Origin: Eubacterium sp.
Lineage (GTDB): Bacteria > Bacillota > Clostridia > Lachnospirales > Lachnospiraceae
Direction of reading: 5' to 3'
Length of the DNA: 60,762 nucleotides
Assembly (NCBI GenBank): GCA_017634475.1
Contig: JAGBNH010000011.1
Coordinates: forward strand, 1-60,762
Shown here: one piece after another, positions 52,719 to 60,490 of the stretch
Numbering within the stretch: position 1 is the first letter of the stretch
How the letters are laid out: the number at the start of each line of letters is the position of its first letter
Program-made: the position numbers and the translations under genes
The notes under the pieces: model-generated
Seen by the model: only the letters and a program-made list of their open reading frames with translations
What the model was told of the DNA's origin: nothing
The model's database searches: none

Positions 52719-53471
52719 ATGGAAGTACAATTCATTTACCACAGCGCTTATCTGGTGGAGCTCACCGGAAGCTATCTGCTCTTTGATTATTATCAGGGGG
52801 AGCTTCCGGAGCTCGACCCGGATAAACCATTATATATATTTTCCAGTCATCGGCATTATGATCATTTCTCAGCCGTGATCTTTCAGCTGGCGAAGAAATA
52901 TCCGAAATGCATTTACATCCTTTCGGAGGATATTCCCGAAGGGGTGGTCAGTCAGTCTCTGGAGGAGCTGGGAGAGGAACCGAAGATCTACCGGGTAAGC
53001 CCCGGCGGATGGCTGATCCCGGAAAACCGGGGAGAGAAGAAGAGCAGCATCGAGGTGGAGGTCTTTGACTCCACGGATGTAGGGGTAAGCTTTCTGGTGA
53101 AGGCGGAAGGGCTCAGGATCTTTCATGCCGGAGACCTGAATGACTGGGCCTGGGTAAATGTGCCCCGATCCAGAAGCGATGCCATGCATGATCATTTTAT
53201 CCGGGCGGTGGAAGAGATCCGCAAGGCGGTGGAAGGCAGGACGAAGGATGGGTATCTTCTGGATGTGCTGTTCCAGCCCATGGATCCGGTGCTGGGAGAA
53301 GCGGTATTTCAGGGACCGGTGGAGTTCCTGCGCAGGATACCGGTGCGGCATATGTTCCCCATGCATATGTGGGAGCAGTATTCCATCGGGGAGAAATTCC
53401 TCAGGCAGTACCCGGAATACCAAAGCTGCTTTCATCCGGTGACAAAGCCCGGAGAGGTATTCGACCTTTAA
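52719..53471 (+). CDS. MBL-fold metallo-hydrolase
   Basis: This 250-residue protein has the metallo-beta-lactamase fold. The HxHxDH motif is SSHRHYDHFS (His44, His46, Asp48, His49), and further ligands are likely in FHAGDLNDW and FPMHMWEQ. It resembles UlaG-like hydrolases, but the substrate is not evident. The dispersed repeat abuts its 5' end, where GGATCTTAATATTT gives only a weak ribosome binding site. The start at 52719 is the first Met of the conserved strand MEVQFIYHSAYLVE. Confidence 0.88.
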   Translation: MEVQFIYHSAYLVELTGSYLLFDYYQGELPELDPDKPLYIFSSHRHYDHFSAVIFQLAKKYPKCIYILSEDIPEGVVSQSLEELGEEPKIYRVSPGGWLIPENRGEKKSSIEVEVFDSTDVGVSFLVKAEGLRIFHAGDLNDWAWVNVPRSRSDAMHDHFIRAVEEIRKAVEGRTKDGYLLDVLFQPMDPVLGEAVFQGPVEFLRRIPVRHMFPMHMWEQYSIGEKFLRQYPEYQSCFHPVTKPGEVFDL

Positions 53472-53482
53472 AAATAAATATA

Positions 53483-53566
53483 ACTACGGGAGCTGGCAGA
53501 AGCCGGCTGAGAGGAAACGTGATCTCGTTTCGACCGCACCTGATTTGGATAATGCCAACGTAGGGA
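53483..53566 (+). promoter_or_regulatory. TPP riboswitch aptamer (THI element)
   Basis: The aptamer has P1 CTACG (53484-53488) / CGTAG (53559-53563), the conserved CTGAGAGG (53506-53513) and the block GACCGCACCTGATTTGGAT followed by AATGCCAACGTAGGGA. It binds thiamine pyrophosphate and should switch off the thi operon when thiamine is ample. Confidence 0.97.
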
Positions 53567-53588
53567 TGTATGAAAGATACATATTTCG

Positions 53589-53622
53589 AGGGAGCAGTCC
53601 AAAGGATTGTTCCCTTGTTTTT
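53589..53622 (+). terminator. TPP riboswitch expression platform terminator
   Basis: A 12-bp stem with one G-T pair, AGGGAGCAGTCC (53589-53600) / GGATTGTTCCCT (53604-53615), has a 3-nt loop and is followed by TGTTTTT. TPP binding is expected to favour it. Confidence 0.9.
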
Positions 53623-53680
53623 ATGATGTTCTCGCAGCATCATTTTTATGCATGGTTGAAAAACAGAAAGGAGAATCGTC

Positions 53681-54502
53681 ATGCTGAAGGAATGTTTGGA
53701 AAATGTGCAGAAGACTGCACCGTTGGTGCATAACATCACCAACTATGTCACGGTAAATGATGTGGCAAATGTACTGCTGGCCTGTGGAGGGAGTCCCATC
53801 ATGTCGGATGAGCCGGAGGATGTGGAGGACATCACCTCCATCTGCGGAGGGCTGAACATTAATATCGGAACTCTGAACCAGAGGAGTATAGAGGCCATGT
53901 TCCGCGCAGGAAAAAAGGCCAACCAGCTGGGTCATCCGGTACTGCTGGATCCGGTGGGAACAGGCGCATCGAAGCTTCGTACCGAGACGACGGACCGTCT
54001 GGTAAAGGAGATCAGGTTCACGGTGATCCGCGGAAATATCTCGGAGATCAAGACTGTCGCCAACGGAAGCGGAACCACCAAGGGCGTGGATGCGGATGTG
54101 GCAGATGCAGTGACCGAGGAGACGCTGCCCGGCGCAGTGGCATTTGCAAAGGGTCTGGCCGAGCGGCTGGATACCGTCATCGCCATCACCGGGGCCATCG
54201 ATATTGTGGCAGATAAGGACACGGCTTACGTGATCCGAAATGGCAGACCGGAGATGGGACGGATCACCGGAACAGGCTGTCAGCTGTCCGGTCTCATCAC
54301 CGCATATCTTGTAGCTAACCCGGGGAACGCCCTGGAAGCAGCTGCTACGGCCGTCACCCTGATGGGCGCAGCCGGAGAGATCGGCTGGTCTCACATGCAG
54401 GCCCTGGACGGCAACTCCACCTACCGCAACCGGATCATCGACGCCATCTACCATATGGATGGTGAGATCCTGGAAGCCTGGGCGAAGATTGAGAAAATGT
54501 AA
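53681..54502 (+). CDS. thiM: ThiM, hydroxyethylthiazole kinase
   Basis: This 273-residue kinase phosphorylates the salvaged thiazole alcohol for thiamine synthesis. Marks are PLVHNITNYVTVNDVANVLLACGGSPIM, LDPVGTGASKLR, IRGNISEI and the catalytic ITGTGCQLSG. It starts 59 bp after the riboswitch terminator, with AAAGGAG before the ATG. It is the first gene of a salvage operon, because thiC and thiG are not present here. Confidence 0.97.
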   Translation: MLKECLENVQKTAPLVHNITNYVTVNDVANVLLACGGSPIMSDEPEDVEDITSICGGLNINIGTLNQRSIEAMFRAGKKANQLGHPVLLDPVGTGASKLRTETTDRLVKEIRFTVIRGNISEIKTVANGSGTTKGVDADVADAVTEETLPGAVAFAKGLAERLDTVIAITGAIDIVADKDTAYVIRNGRPEMGRITGTGCQLSGLITAYLVANPGNALEAAATAVTLMGAAGEIGWSHMQALDGNSTYRNRIIDAIYHMDGEILEAWAKIEKM

Positions 54503-54543
54503 GGTAGAATGACAACAATGTGACAATGGTTAACATAATCCGT

Positions 54544-54656
54544 GTCATCCTGAGGAGCGAAGCGACGAAGGATCTTATGGATGGAGGATATTTACGGACG
54601 AAGGATCATGGGGACAGAAGAACAAGATTCTTCGGCCTTGCGGCCTCAGAATGACA
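54544..54656. repeat. Dispersed repeats facing each other between thiM and thiE
   Basis: A forward copy (54544-54576, with GAGGAGCGAAGCGACGAAG in its middle) and an inverted copy (54624-54656) flank a 47-bp spacer. The pair lies inside the thi operon with no T-tract. Confidence 0.92.
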
Positions 54657-54699
54657 ACCCAAATCCCAATGACACAAAAACACAGGAGGTTTATATAAG

Positions 54700-55341
54700 T
54701 TGAACATCAAGAAGGAATCCCTCCTCCTCTACGCAGTAACGGACCGGCACTGGCTGGCAGAGGGGGAACCCCTGTCCTATGCGGTTCAGCAGGCGCTGGA
54801 GGGTGGAGCAACACTGGTACAGATCCGGGAGAAGAACCTGGAGGAAGGGGCATTTGAACAAGAAGCCATAGAACTTCAGGCCCTCTGCAGAAGACACCAT
54901 GTTCCATTTATCGTTAATGATAACGTGGAACTGGCCCTGCGGATCGGAGCGGACGGTATTCACGTGGGGCAGGAGGATATGGAAGCAGGGCGGGTTCGGG
55001 AAATGCTCGGACCGGACCGGATCCTGGGCGTGTCTGCGCAAACGGTGGAGGAAGCCCTTCGGGCAGAAGCGGCCGGAGCGGATTATCTGGGGGTGGGAGC
55101 GGTATTTCCCACCGGGTCCAAGGATGATGCGGTAGATGTACCCCACGAAACCCTGAAGGCGATCTGTGAGGCAGTATCCATTCCGGTGGTAGCCATAGGC
55201 GGCATCACCTATGAGAACACCGAGATGCTGAAGGATAGCGGGATCGCAGGCATTTCCGTCATCAGCGCGATCTTCGGACAGAAGGAGATCGAGGCAGCAA
55301 CCCGGAAGCTCCGGGACAGAGCGGAGAAACTATTTGGTTAA
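54700..55341 (+). CDS. thiE: ThiE, thiamine phosphate synthase
   Basis: This 213-residue TIM-barrel enzyme joins HMP-PP and thiazole phosphate to thiamine phosphate. Marks are LLYAVTDRHWL, TLVQIREKNLEEG, FIVNDNVELALRIGADGIHVGQEDM, LGVSAQTVEEA, YLGVGAVFPTGSKDDA and VVAIGGITYEN. It starts with TTG at 54700 behind AGGAGG (54685-54690). Confidence 0.97.
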   Translation: MNIKKESLLLYAVTDRHWLAEGEPLSYAVQQALEGGATLVQIREKNLEEGAFEQEAIELQALCRRHHVPFIVNDNVELALRIGADGIHVGQEDMEAGRVREMLGPDRILGVSAQTVEEALRAEAAGADYLGVGAVFPTGSKDDAVDVPHETLKAICEAVSIPVVAIGGITYENTEMLKDSGIAGISVISAIFGQKEIEAATRKLRDRAEKLFG

Positions 55342-55413
55342 CATAAATCAAGCGGTACATTGGGGGCACCACCTTGTATCGCTATATAAAACGAAGTGAA
55401 AAGGAGGTTCAAG

Positions 55414-56250
55414 ATGAACACAGCACTTACGATCGCAGGAAGTGATTCCAGCGGAGGCGCCGGTATTCAGGCAGATCTGAAGACCATGACCGCACACCAT
55501 GTGTACGGCATGAGCGCTATCACGGCACTGACCGCGCAGAACACCACCGGCGTAACAGACATTATGGAAGTGACACCCGAATTCCTGGGTGCACAGTTGG
55601 ATGCGGTATTTACGGACATCCGCCCCGATGCGGTGAAGATCGGAATGGTCTCCGGCAGTCCGCTGATCCGGGTGATCGCGGAAAAACTGCGGGAGTACAA
55701 GGCAGAGCGGATCGTAGTGGATCCGGTCATGGTTGCTACCAGCGGCGCACGGTTGATCAGTGAGGATGCAATCCGGACGTTGAAGGAGGAGCTTATCCCT
55801 CTGGCAACGCTGATCACACCGAATATCCCTGAGGCTGAGGTACTTTCCGGGATGTCCATCACATCCGAGGAGGAAATGGTCAGCGCAGGGCGAAGGATAG
55901 CAGAAAACTATGGCGTGTCCGTACTGATGAAGGGAGGCCATCGCATCAATGACGCAAATGATCTTCTGATCCGGATCGCGGACAGCAGTGACAAAGAAAA
56001 CAAATTCACGGAAACCTGGTTCCATGGACAACGGGTGGAAACGGAAAACACCCACGGAACCGGATGCACACTTTCCTCAGCCATCGCATCGAATCTGGCA
56101 GAGGGCAGAAGCCTTCAGGAATCTGTAAAACGCGCAAAGGATTATCTCACCGGCGCTCTGGCCGCAGGCCTTGACCTGGGCAAGGGCAGCGGTCCCATGG
56201 ACCATGCGTACCTGATCGCAGATGCAGTAAATGAAATGATGTATGTCTGA
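55414..56250 (+). CDS. thiD: ThiD, HMP/HMP-phosphate kinase
   Basis: This 278-residue ribokinase-fold enzyme phosphorylates hydroxymethylpyrimidine twice. Marks are ALTIAGSDSSGGAGIQADLKTMTAHHVYGMSAITALTAQNT, VDPVMVATSG, ITPNIPEAEVL, MKGGH and the catalytic THGTGCTLSSAIAS. ATG 55414 follows AAGGAGG (55401-55407). The next gene, cytX, is 16 bp downstream. Confidence 0.97.
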   Translation: MNTALTIAGSDSSGGAGIQADLKTMTAHHVYGMSAITALTAQNTTGVTDIMEVTPEFLGAQLDAVFTDIRPDAVKIGMVSGSPLIRVIAEKLREYKAERIVVDPVMVATSGARLISEDAIRTLKEELIPLATLITPNIPEAEVLSGMSITSEEEMVSAGRRIAENYGVSVLMKGGHRINDANDLLIRIADSSDKENKFTETWFHGQRVETENTHGTGCTLSSAIASNLAEGRSLQESVKRAKDYLTGALAAGLDLGKGSGPMDHAYLIADAVNEMMYV

Positions 56251-56266
56251 AGAGGGTGCGTGGAAA

Positions 56267-57457
56267 ATGGAAGAAAAAAGAACAAGTAATTTCAGCAACG
56301 GGCTGATCTAGTTCGGCGCCGGCGTATCCATCGCTGAGATCATGACCGGAACCTATCTCGCGCCTCTGGGGATGGAGAAGGGTATCCTGGCGATCCTGCT
56401 GGGACACGGCATCGGCTGCATCCTGCTGTTCCTTGCGGGACTTATGGGAGGACGGACAAGAAAGTCCTCCATGGAAACCGCGGCCATGTCCTTCGGAAAC
56501 AAGGGAAATATCCTCTTCGCGCTGCTAAATGTACTGCAGCTGGTGGGGTGGACGGGCATCATGATCTATGACGGTGCGCTGGCTGCGGACGGACTCTGGA
56601 ATATCGGAAAGGTGATCTGGGCCATCGTCATCGGTGCGCTGATCGTCCTCTGGCTGGTGGTGGGCCTTACCCATCTGGGCAAGCTCAACACCGTGGCCAT
56701 GATCGCTCTGTTTTTGTTAACCATCGTGATCTCTGTGATGACCTTCGGAAATGTGCTTCAGGAGGGCAGCATTGACGGAGAGGAAATATCCTTCGGCGCG
56801 GCTGTGGAGCTTTCTGTAGCCATGCCGCTATCCTGGTTCCCGCTGATCAGTGACTACACTCGTGAGGCGAAGAAACCCTTCGGTGCCACCATGGTAAGCT
56901 CAGTGGTCTATGGACTGGTAAGCTGCTGGATGTTCCTGATCGGTATGGTCGCCACCATCAATCTGGGAACCGGAGATATCGCGGGGATCATTCTGAAGGC
57001 AGGCCGGGGGATCGGAGGTCTTGCAGCAGTCGGCCTCTCCATCGTGGTTCTGTCCACGGTGACCACCACATTTCTGGATGCCTACTCAGCAGGCGTCAGT
57101 GCGCTCAGCATTTCCAAAAAGATCCCATCGAAGCTGTTTGCCATAGCGGTGACTGTCGTGGGAACACTGGGAGCGGTATTCCTGCCCATGGACGATATCA
57201 CCGATTTCCTGTACCTCATCGGTTCCGTTTTCGCACCCATGATCGCGGTGATGATCGCGGACTACTATATCCTGAAGAAGGACATGAGCAGTAAACCCAT
57301 AGGATGGCTGAGCTTCATTTGCTGGCTCATCGGATTCGCCATTTACCGGTGGCTTCTCCATGTGGATACGCCGCTGGGCAGCACCCTTCCGGACATGGGG
57401 ATCACTCTGGTGATCACTGTGATCATCAAGGCCATCGCAGGGCGGGTAAAGCTGTAA
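56267..57457 (+). pseudogene. cytX: CytX-like hydroxymethylpyrimidine transporter with premature TAG
   Basis: The gene encodes a twelve-helix NCS1-family transporter that would import HMP for ThiD. Reading starts at ATG 56267 (MEEKRTSNFSNGLI) and meets TAG at 56309-56311. The same frame then continues as FGAGVSIAEIMTGTYLAPLG and runs open to 57457. Homologues have Trp (TGG) at this place, so one G-to-A change explains the stop. Restart at ATG 56342 would lose the first helix's conserved half and has no good ribosome binding site. TAG ends several normal genes here (gpmI, mntP, GH130), so reassignment is unlikely. Confidence 0.88.
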
Positions 57458-57592
57458 ACGAGTCTGTTACAAATGTACTATATACGGCGCAATATTTTTG
57501 TAAAATCTGTAGCCTTACGCATCGGGGAAAAAAATGTTAAAATAATTCATGTAGGCGTAATATTACACATCTTGAGGTAAGGAGCTGCAGCA

Positions 57593-58108
57593 ATGTTTGA
57601 AATCGGTGATTATGTTGTGTATGGAAGTAATGGTGTATGCAAGATTACCAAAATTGGGCATGTTGATCTCCCCGGTATTTCTCAGGAAAAGCTTTATTAT
57701 ACCATGAAGCCCTGTTACGTCAAAAGCAGTGAGATATCTGCTCCGGTTGATAACCGTCAGGTAGTGCTCCGAAAGGTGATGTCCAAAGAAGAAGCGGCTG
57801 AATTTGTTCAGGAGATTCCGAAGATCAAGAAGATCCAGGTCACAGAGGAGAAGAAGCGTGAGACCATGTACAAAGAAGCGCTTTACTCCTGTGAACCCGT
57901 CAGGATCGCCAGTCTGATTAAGACCATAGGCGACAGGATCAAGGAACGTCAGGCAGAAGGAAAGAAAGTCACCAGTTCGGATTCCCGGTTTTTCCACATG
58001 GCAGAGGACAGTCTCTTCGGAGAACTGGCTATCTCACTTGAGATGAATAAGGAAGATGTGGGTGCTTTTATTGAGAATGAGATACACCGATTACAGGCCG
58101 TATCATAA
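57593..58108 (+). CDS. CarD-family transcriptional regulator
   Basis: This 171-residue protein has the CarD/CdnL RNAP-interacting domain at its N-terminus (MFEIGDYVVYGSNGVCKITKIGHVDLPGI) and a helical DNA-binding C-terminal half ending in a coiled segment. CarD proteins bind the RNA polymerase beta subunit and stabilise open complexes. AAGGAG precedes the ATG. It is separated from cytX by 135 bp with AT-rich sequence and is probably transcribed on its own. Confidence 0.92.
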   Translation: MFEIGDYVVYGSNGVCKITKIGHVDLPGISQEKLYYTMKPCYVKSSEISAPVDNRQVVLRKVMSKEEAAEFVQEIPKIKKIQVTEEKKRETMYKEALYSCEPVRIASLIKTIGDRIKERQAEGKKVTSSDSRFFHMAEDSLFGELAISLEMNKEDVGAFIENEIHRLQAVS

Positions 58109-58127
58109 CAGACTACAGACGAGAAAA

Positions 58128-58163
58128 AAGAGTCTTCATTTTACAGTGAAGGCTCTTTTTCAT
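58128..58163 (+). terminator. Terminator after the CarD gene
   Basis: An 11-bp stem with one G-T pair (AAGAGTCTTCA 58128-58138 / TGAAGGCTCTT 58147-58157) is followed by TTTCAT. Confidence 0.8.
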
Positions 58164-58173
58164 AGGAGAAAAA

Positions 58174-59673
58174 ATGAAGAAAAATGATCTGTGTGAGATC
58201 GTGATCTCAGATATGGGAAAAGATGGAGAAGGCATCGGCCATGCAGAGGGCATGACCGTATTCGTAAAGGACACGGTGGTGGGTGACCGGGTTTCGGTGA
58301 AGCTGATGAAGGTGAAGAAGAATCTGGCCTTTGCCCGGTTGATGGAGATCCTGGAGCCTTCGGCTTACCGTGCGGTGCCGGTCTGCGATAAGGCCAGAGC
58401 CTGCGGAGGGTGTACACTGCAGCACATTTCCTATGAAAAACAGAAAGAGATCAAGGCAAATCATGTGAAAAACTGTCTTCTCCGCATCGGCGGGGTGCAG
58501 AATATCGACGAACTGATGGAACCCCTGATCGGGATGGAGGAGCCTCTGCATTTTCGAAATAAAATGCAGTTCCCGGTGGGGGTGGATGCTGAGGGTAGTC
58601 CCCGGCTGGGCTTCTACGCCGGCCATACCCATTCCCTGATCCCCCTTTCCGACTGCCCCATGGGCCATAGGGTGAACCGGCCGATCCTTCAGGCCTTTCG
58701 GGAATACCTTACGGAGTCCGGCGCCGCCGTTTACGATGAGGAGAACCACTGCGGGCTGGTGCGGCATCTGCTGACGAGAGTGGGTTTTGCTACCGGCGAG
58801 GTTATGGTTTGCGTGGTGATCAACGGAGAAGAGCTGCCGAAGACAGAGCTTCTGATCCGAAAGCTGCAGGATGCGGTGGAGAGTGAAAATGCACAGTCGG
58901 AAGGAGAGAAGGGAAATGTGGGGCTGACACTGTCCTCTGTCTCCGTCAGTGTGAATAAAGAGAAGACAAACCGGATCCTGGGAGATTACAGCCGGACGAT
59001 CTATGGGAAGGATCATATCGAGGATAAGATCGGTGAATCCACATTTCGCATCGCGCCGGAATCCTTCTTCCAGGTGAATCCGATCCAGACCGGAAAGCTG
59101 TATGGAAAGGCGCTGGAATATGCCGGTCTTACCGGTGAGGAAACCGTGTGGGATATGTACTGCGGCATCGGGACGATTTCCCTGTTTCTTGCGAAAAAGG
59201 CGAAGAAGGTCTTCGGTGTGGAGATCATTCCCCAGGCCATTGAAAATGCCAGAGAGAATGCGGAGCTGAATCATGTGACCAATACGGAGTTTTTCGTGGG
59301 TAAAGCAGAGGAGATCGTCCCCCGGCTGTACGAGGAGGATCCGGAGCATTACCGGGCGGATGTAGTCGTGGTGGATCCGCCGCGGAAGGGGTGCGACGCA
59401 GCGCTTCTTTCCACCCTGGTGAAGATGCAGCCCAAGCGGCTGGTCTATGTTTCCTGCGACCCGGCCACCCTGGCCCGGGATATTGCATTTCTTACCAAGG
59501 AAGGCTTTTCCGTGGAGAAGGTTACCCCTGTGGACTTGTTTGCGAATAGTATGCACGTGGAGACTGTTTGCCTCTTGAGCAACCGAAAGCCTGACTCATA
59601 TGTACACCTGAATCTGAAGATGGAAGACTACTACAGAATCAAGGATGCAGAGAAGGAGCAGGGCAAGAAATAA
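58174..59673 (+). CDS. rlmD: RlmD-like 23S rRNA (uracil-5-)-methyltransferase
   Basis: This 499-residue enzyme methylates a uracil in rRNA using SAM. It has an N-terminal TRAM domain (1-65) and a 4Fe-4S cluster site (Cys71, Cys77, Cys80 in CDKARACGGC, with a likely fourth Cys in SDCPMGH). A central domain leads to the Rossmann methyltransferase (DMYCGIGTISLFLAKKAK, VVVDPPRKGCD), and catalytic Cys428 is in VYVSCDPATLARD. The exact target uracil (RlmCD versus RlmD) cannot be decided. GGAG precedes the ATG. Confidence 0.92.
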   Translation: MKKNDLCEIVISDMGKDGEGIGHAEGMTVFVKDTVVGDRVSVKLMKVKKNLAFARLMEILEPSAYRAVPVCDKARACGGCTLQHISYEKQKEIKANHVKNCLLRIGGVQNIDELMEPLIGMEEPLHFRNKMQFPVGVDAEGSPRLGFYAGHTHSLIPLSDCPMGHRVNRPILQAFREYLTESGAAVYDEENHCGLVRHLLTRVGFATGEVMVCVVINGEELPKTELLIRKLQDAVESENAQSEGEKGNVGLTLSSVSVSVNKEKTNRILGDYSRTIYGKDHIEDKIGESTFRIAPESFFQVNPIQTGKLYGKALEYAGLTGEETVWDMYCGIGTISLFLAKKAKKVFGVEIIPQAIENARENAELNHVTNTEFFVGKAEEIVPRLYEEDPEHYRADVVVVDPPRKGCDAALLSTLVKMQPKRLVYVSCDPATLARDIAFLTKEGFSVEKVTPVDLFANSMHVETVCLLSNRKPDSYVHLNLKMEDYYRIKDAEKEQGKK

Positions 59674-59702
59674 CCATCATAATATCATACGGAACCAACA
59701 GT

Positions 59703-59745
59703 AAGAGCTACTGATGCGAAAAAGCATTGGTGGCTCTTTTCTTTT
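59703..59745 (+). terminator. Terminator after rlmD
   Basis: A 15-bp stem with G-T pairs (AAGAGCTACTGATGC 59703-59717 / GCATTGGTGGCTCTT 59724-59738) is followed by TTCTTTTTC. Confidence 0.9.
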
Positions 59746-59850
59746 TCTCCGGAGCAGGAAAGGCGGTGGTACGTATGAGAGTGATCTGAGAATGACGGGT
59801 AAACAAGGAGCTAAAACGAAAAACTGAGTAAACCAAAGGAGGAAATCATT

Positions 59851-60150
59851 ATGTCGAAGAAAAGAAGCATTAAGGTTTATGGGCAGAGCGGATACAAGTA
59901 CCGGGAGACACCGACAATCATGCTGAAGGGCATGTGGCTGAAGGAGGCTGGTTTTGACGTTGGAGATTATATTTCTGTAACCTGCGAGGATGGTAAGATA
60001 GTAATCGCCCAGGATGCCGAGAGGGATGCTGTGAAGGCCTCAGAGGCTGAGTTCATGGATAGGAAGATGAAAGCCTTACAGAAGAGATACGAGGCGGAGA
60101 AGGTCAAAATTCGAGCGCAGATGGTAGCGGAGCCGGGAGTGAGGTGGTAA
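59851..60150 (+). CDS. SymE-like protein (type I toxin family)
   Basis: This 99-residue protein has the SymE fold signature: KVYGQSGYKYRETPTIMLKGMWLKEAGFDVGDYISVTCEDGKIVI (about 8-50). A charged helical tail of about 45 residues, longer than in E. coli SymE, follows. SymE is an AbrB-fold toxin usually repressed by a cis-antisense RNA; no such RNA can be confirmed here. AAAGGAGG precedes the ATG. The next gene starts 2 bp after its stop, so they form a pair. Confidence 0.8.
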   Translation: MSKKRSIKVYGQSGYKYRETPTIMLKGMWLKEAGFDVGDYISVTCEDGKIVIAQDAERDAVKASEAEFMDRKMKALQKRYEAEKVKIRAQMVAEPGVRW

Positions 60151-60152
60151 AG

Positions 60153-60458
60153 ATGTTTAGCACGGAAGAGCTTCAGGCGATCGACACTGAGTACTTCAGG
60201 ATGATTGTCATGGATCCGTATGATCTTACGATCCAGTCGAAATGCACCGGTCACTATTGGTATTTACACAGCACCGGTTATCCGAGTGATGGGTCGTGCA
60301 TTATCTTTCACAAACACCGCTATCAGCATCCGTATCATCAGCATGGGCGGGCACGGACATTGCGACAGGCGGTCAAGTCTATCAAGAATCATGATGTCTA
60401 TCAGATCACTGTAAGAGATCACAAGGAAAATAGGGGAGCACACTACCGATGCTGGTAA
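60153..60458 (+). CDS. Unrecognised 101-residue protein downstream of SymE
   Basis: I do not recognise this protein. It begins MFSTEELQAIDTEYFRMIVMDPYDLTIQSKCTGHYWYLH, and the C-terminal half is rich in His, Tyr and Arg (HKHRYQHPYHQHGRARTLRQAVKSIKNHD). No Cys-His cluster of a known zinc motif is evident. ATG 60153 is chosen behind GAGGTGG; GTG 60144 is an alternative. The terminator stem overlaps its last codons. It is probably the functional partner of the SymE-like protein, because the two are coupled. Confidence 0.75.
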   Translation: MFSTEELQAIDTEYFRMIVMDPYDLTIQSKCTGHYWYLHSTGYPSDGSCIIFHKHRYQHPYHQHGRARTLRQAVKSIKNHDVYQITVRDHKENRGAHYRCW

Positions 60459-60477
60459 TGTGCTCCCTGTCTTTTTG
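60434..60477 (+). terminator. Terminator overlapping the end of the SymE-partner gene
   Basis: The stem GGGAGCACA (60434-60442) / TGTGCTCCC (60459-60467), extended inside by TACC/GGTA, is followed by TGTCTTTTTG. The gene's stop codon (60456-60458) lies within the hairpin. Confidence 0.88.
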
Positions 60478-60490
60478 TTAGAGGATGAGT

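Noticed and set aside
56309..56311. TAG as a reassigned sense codon or pyrrolysine
   Set aside because: TAG ends several normal genes in the window (gpmI, mntP, GH130, acp), and cytX is not a methylamine methyltransferase.
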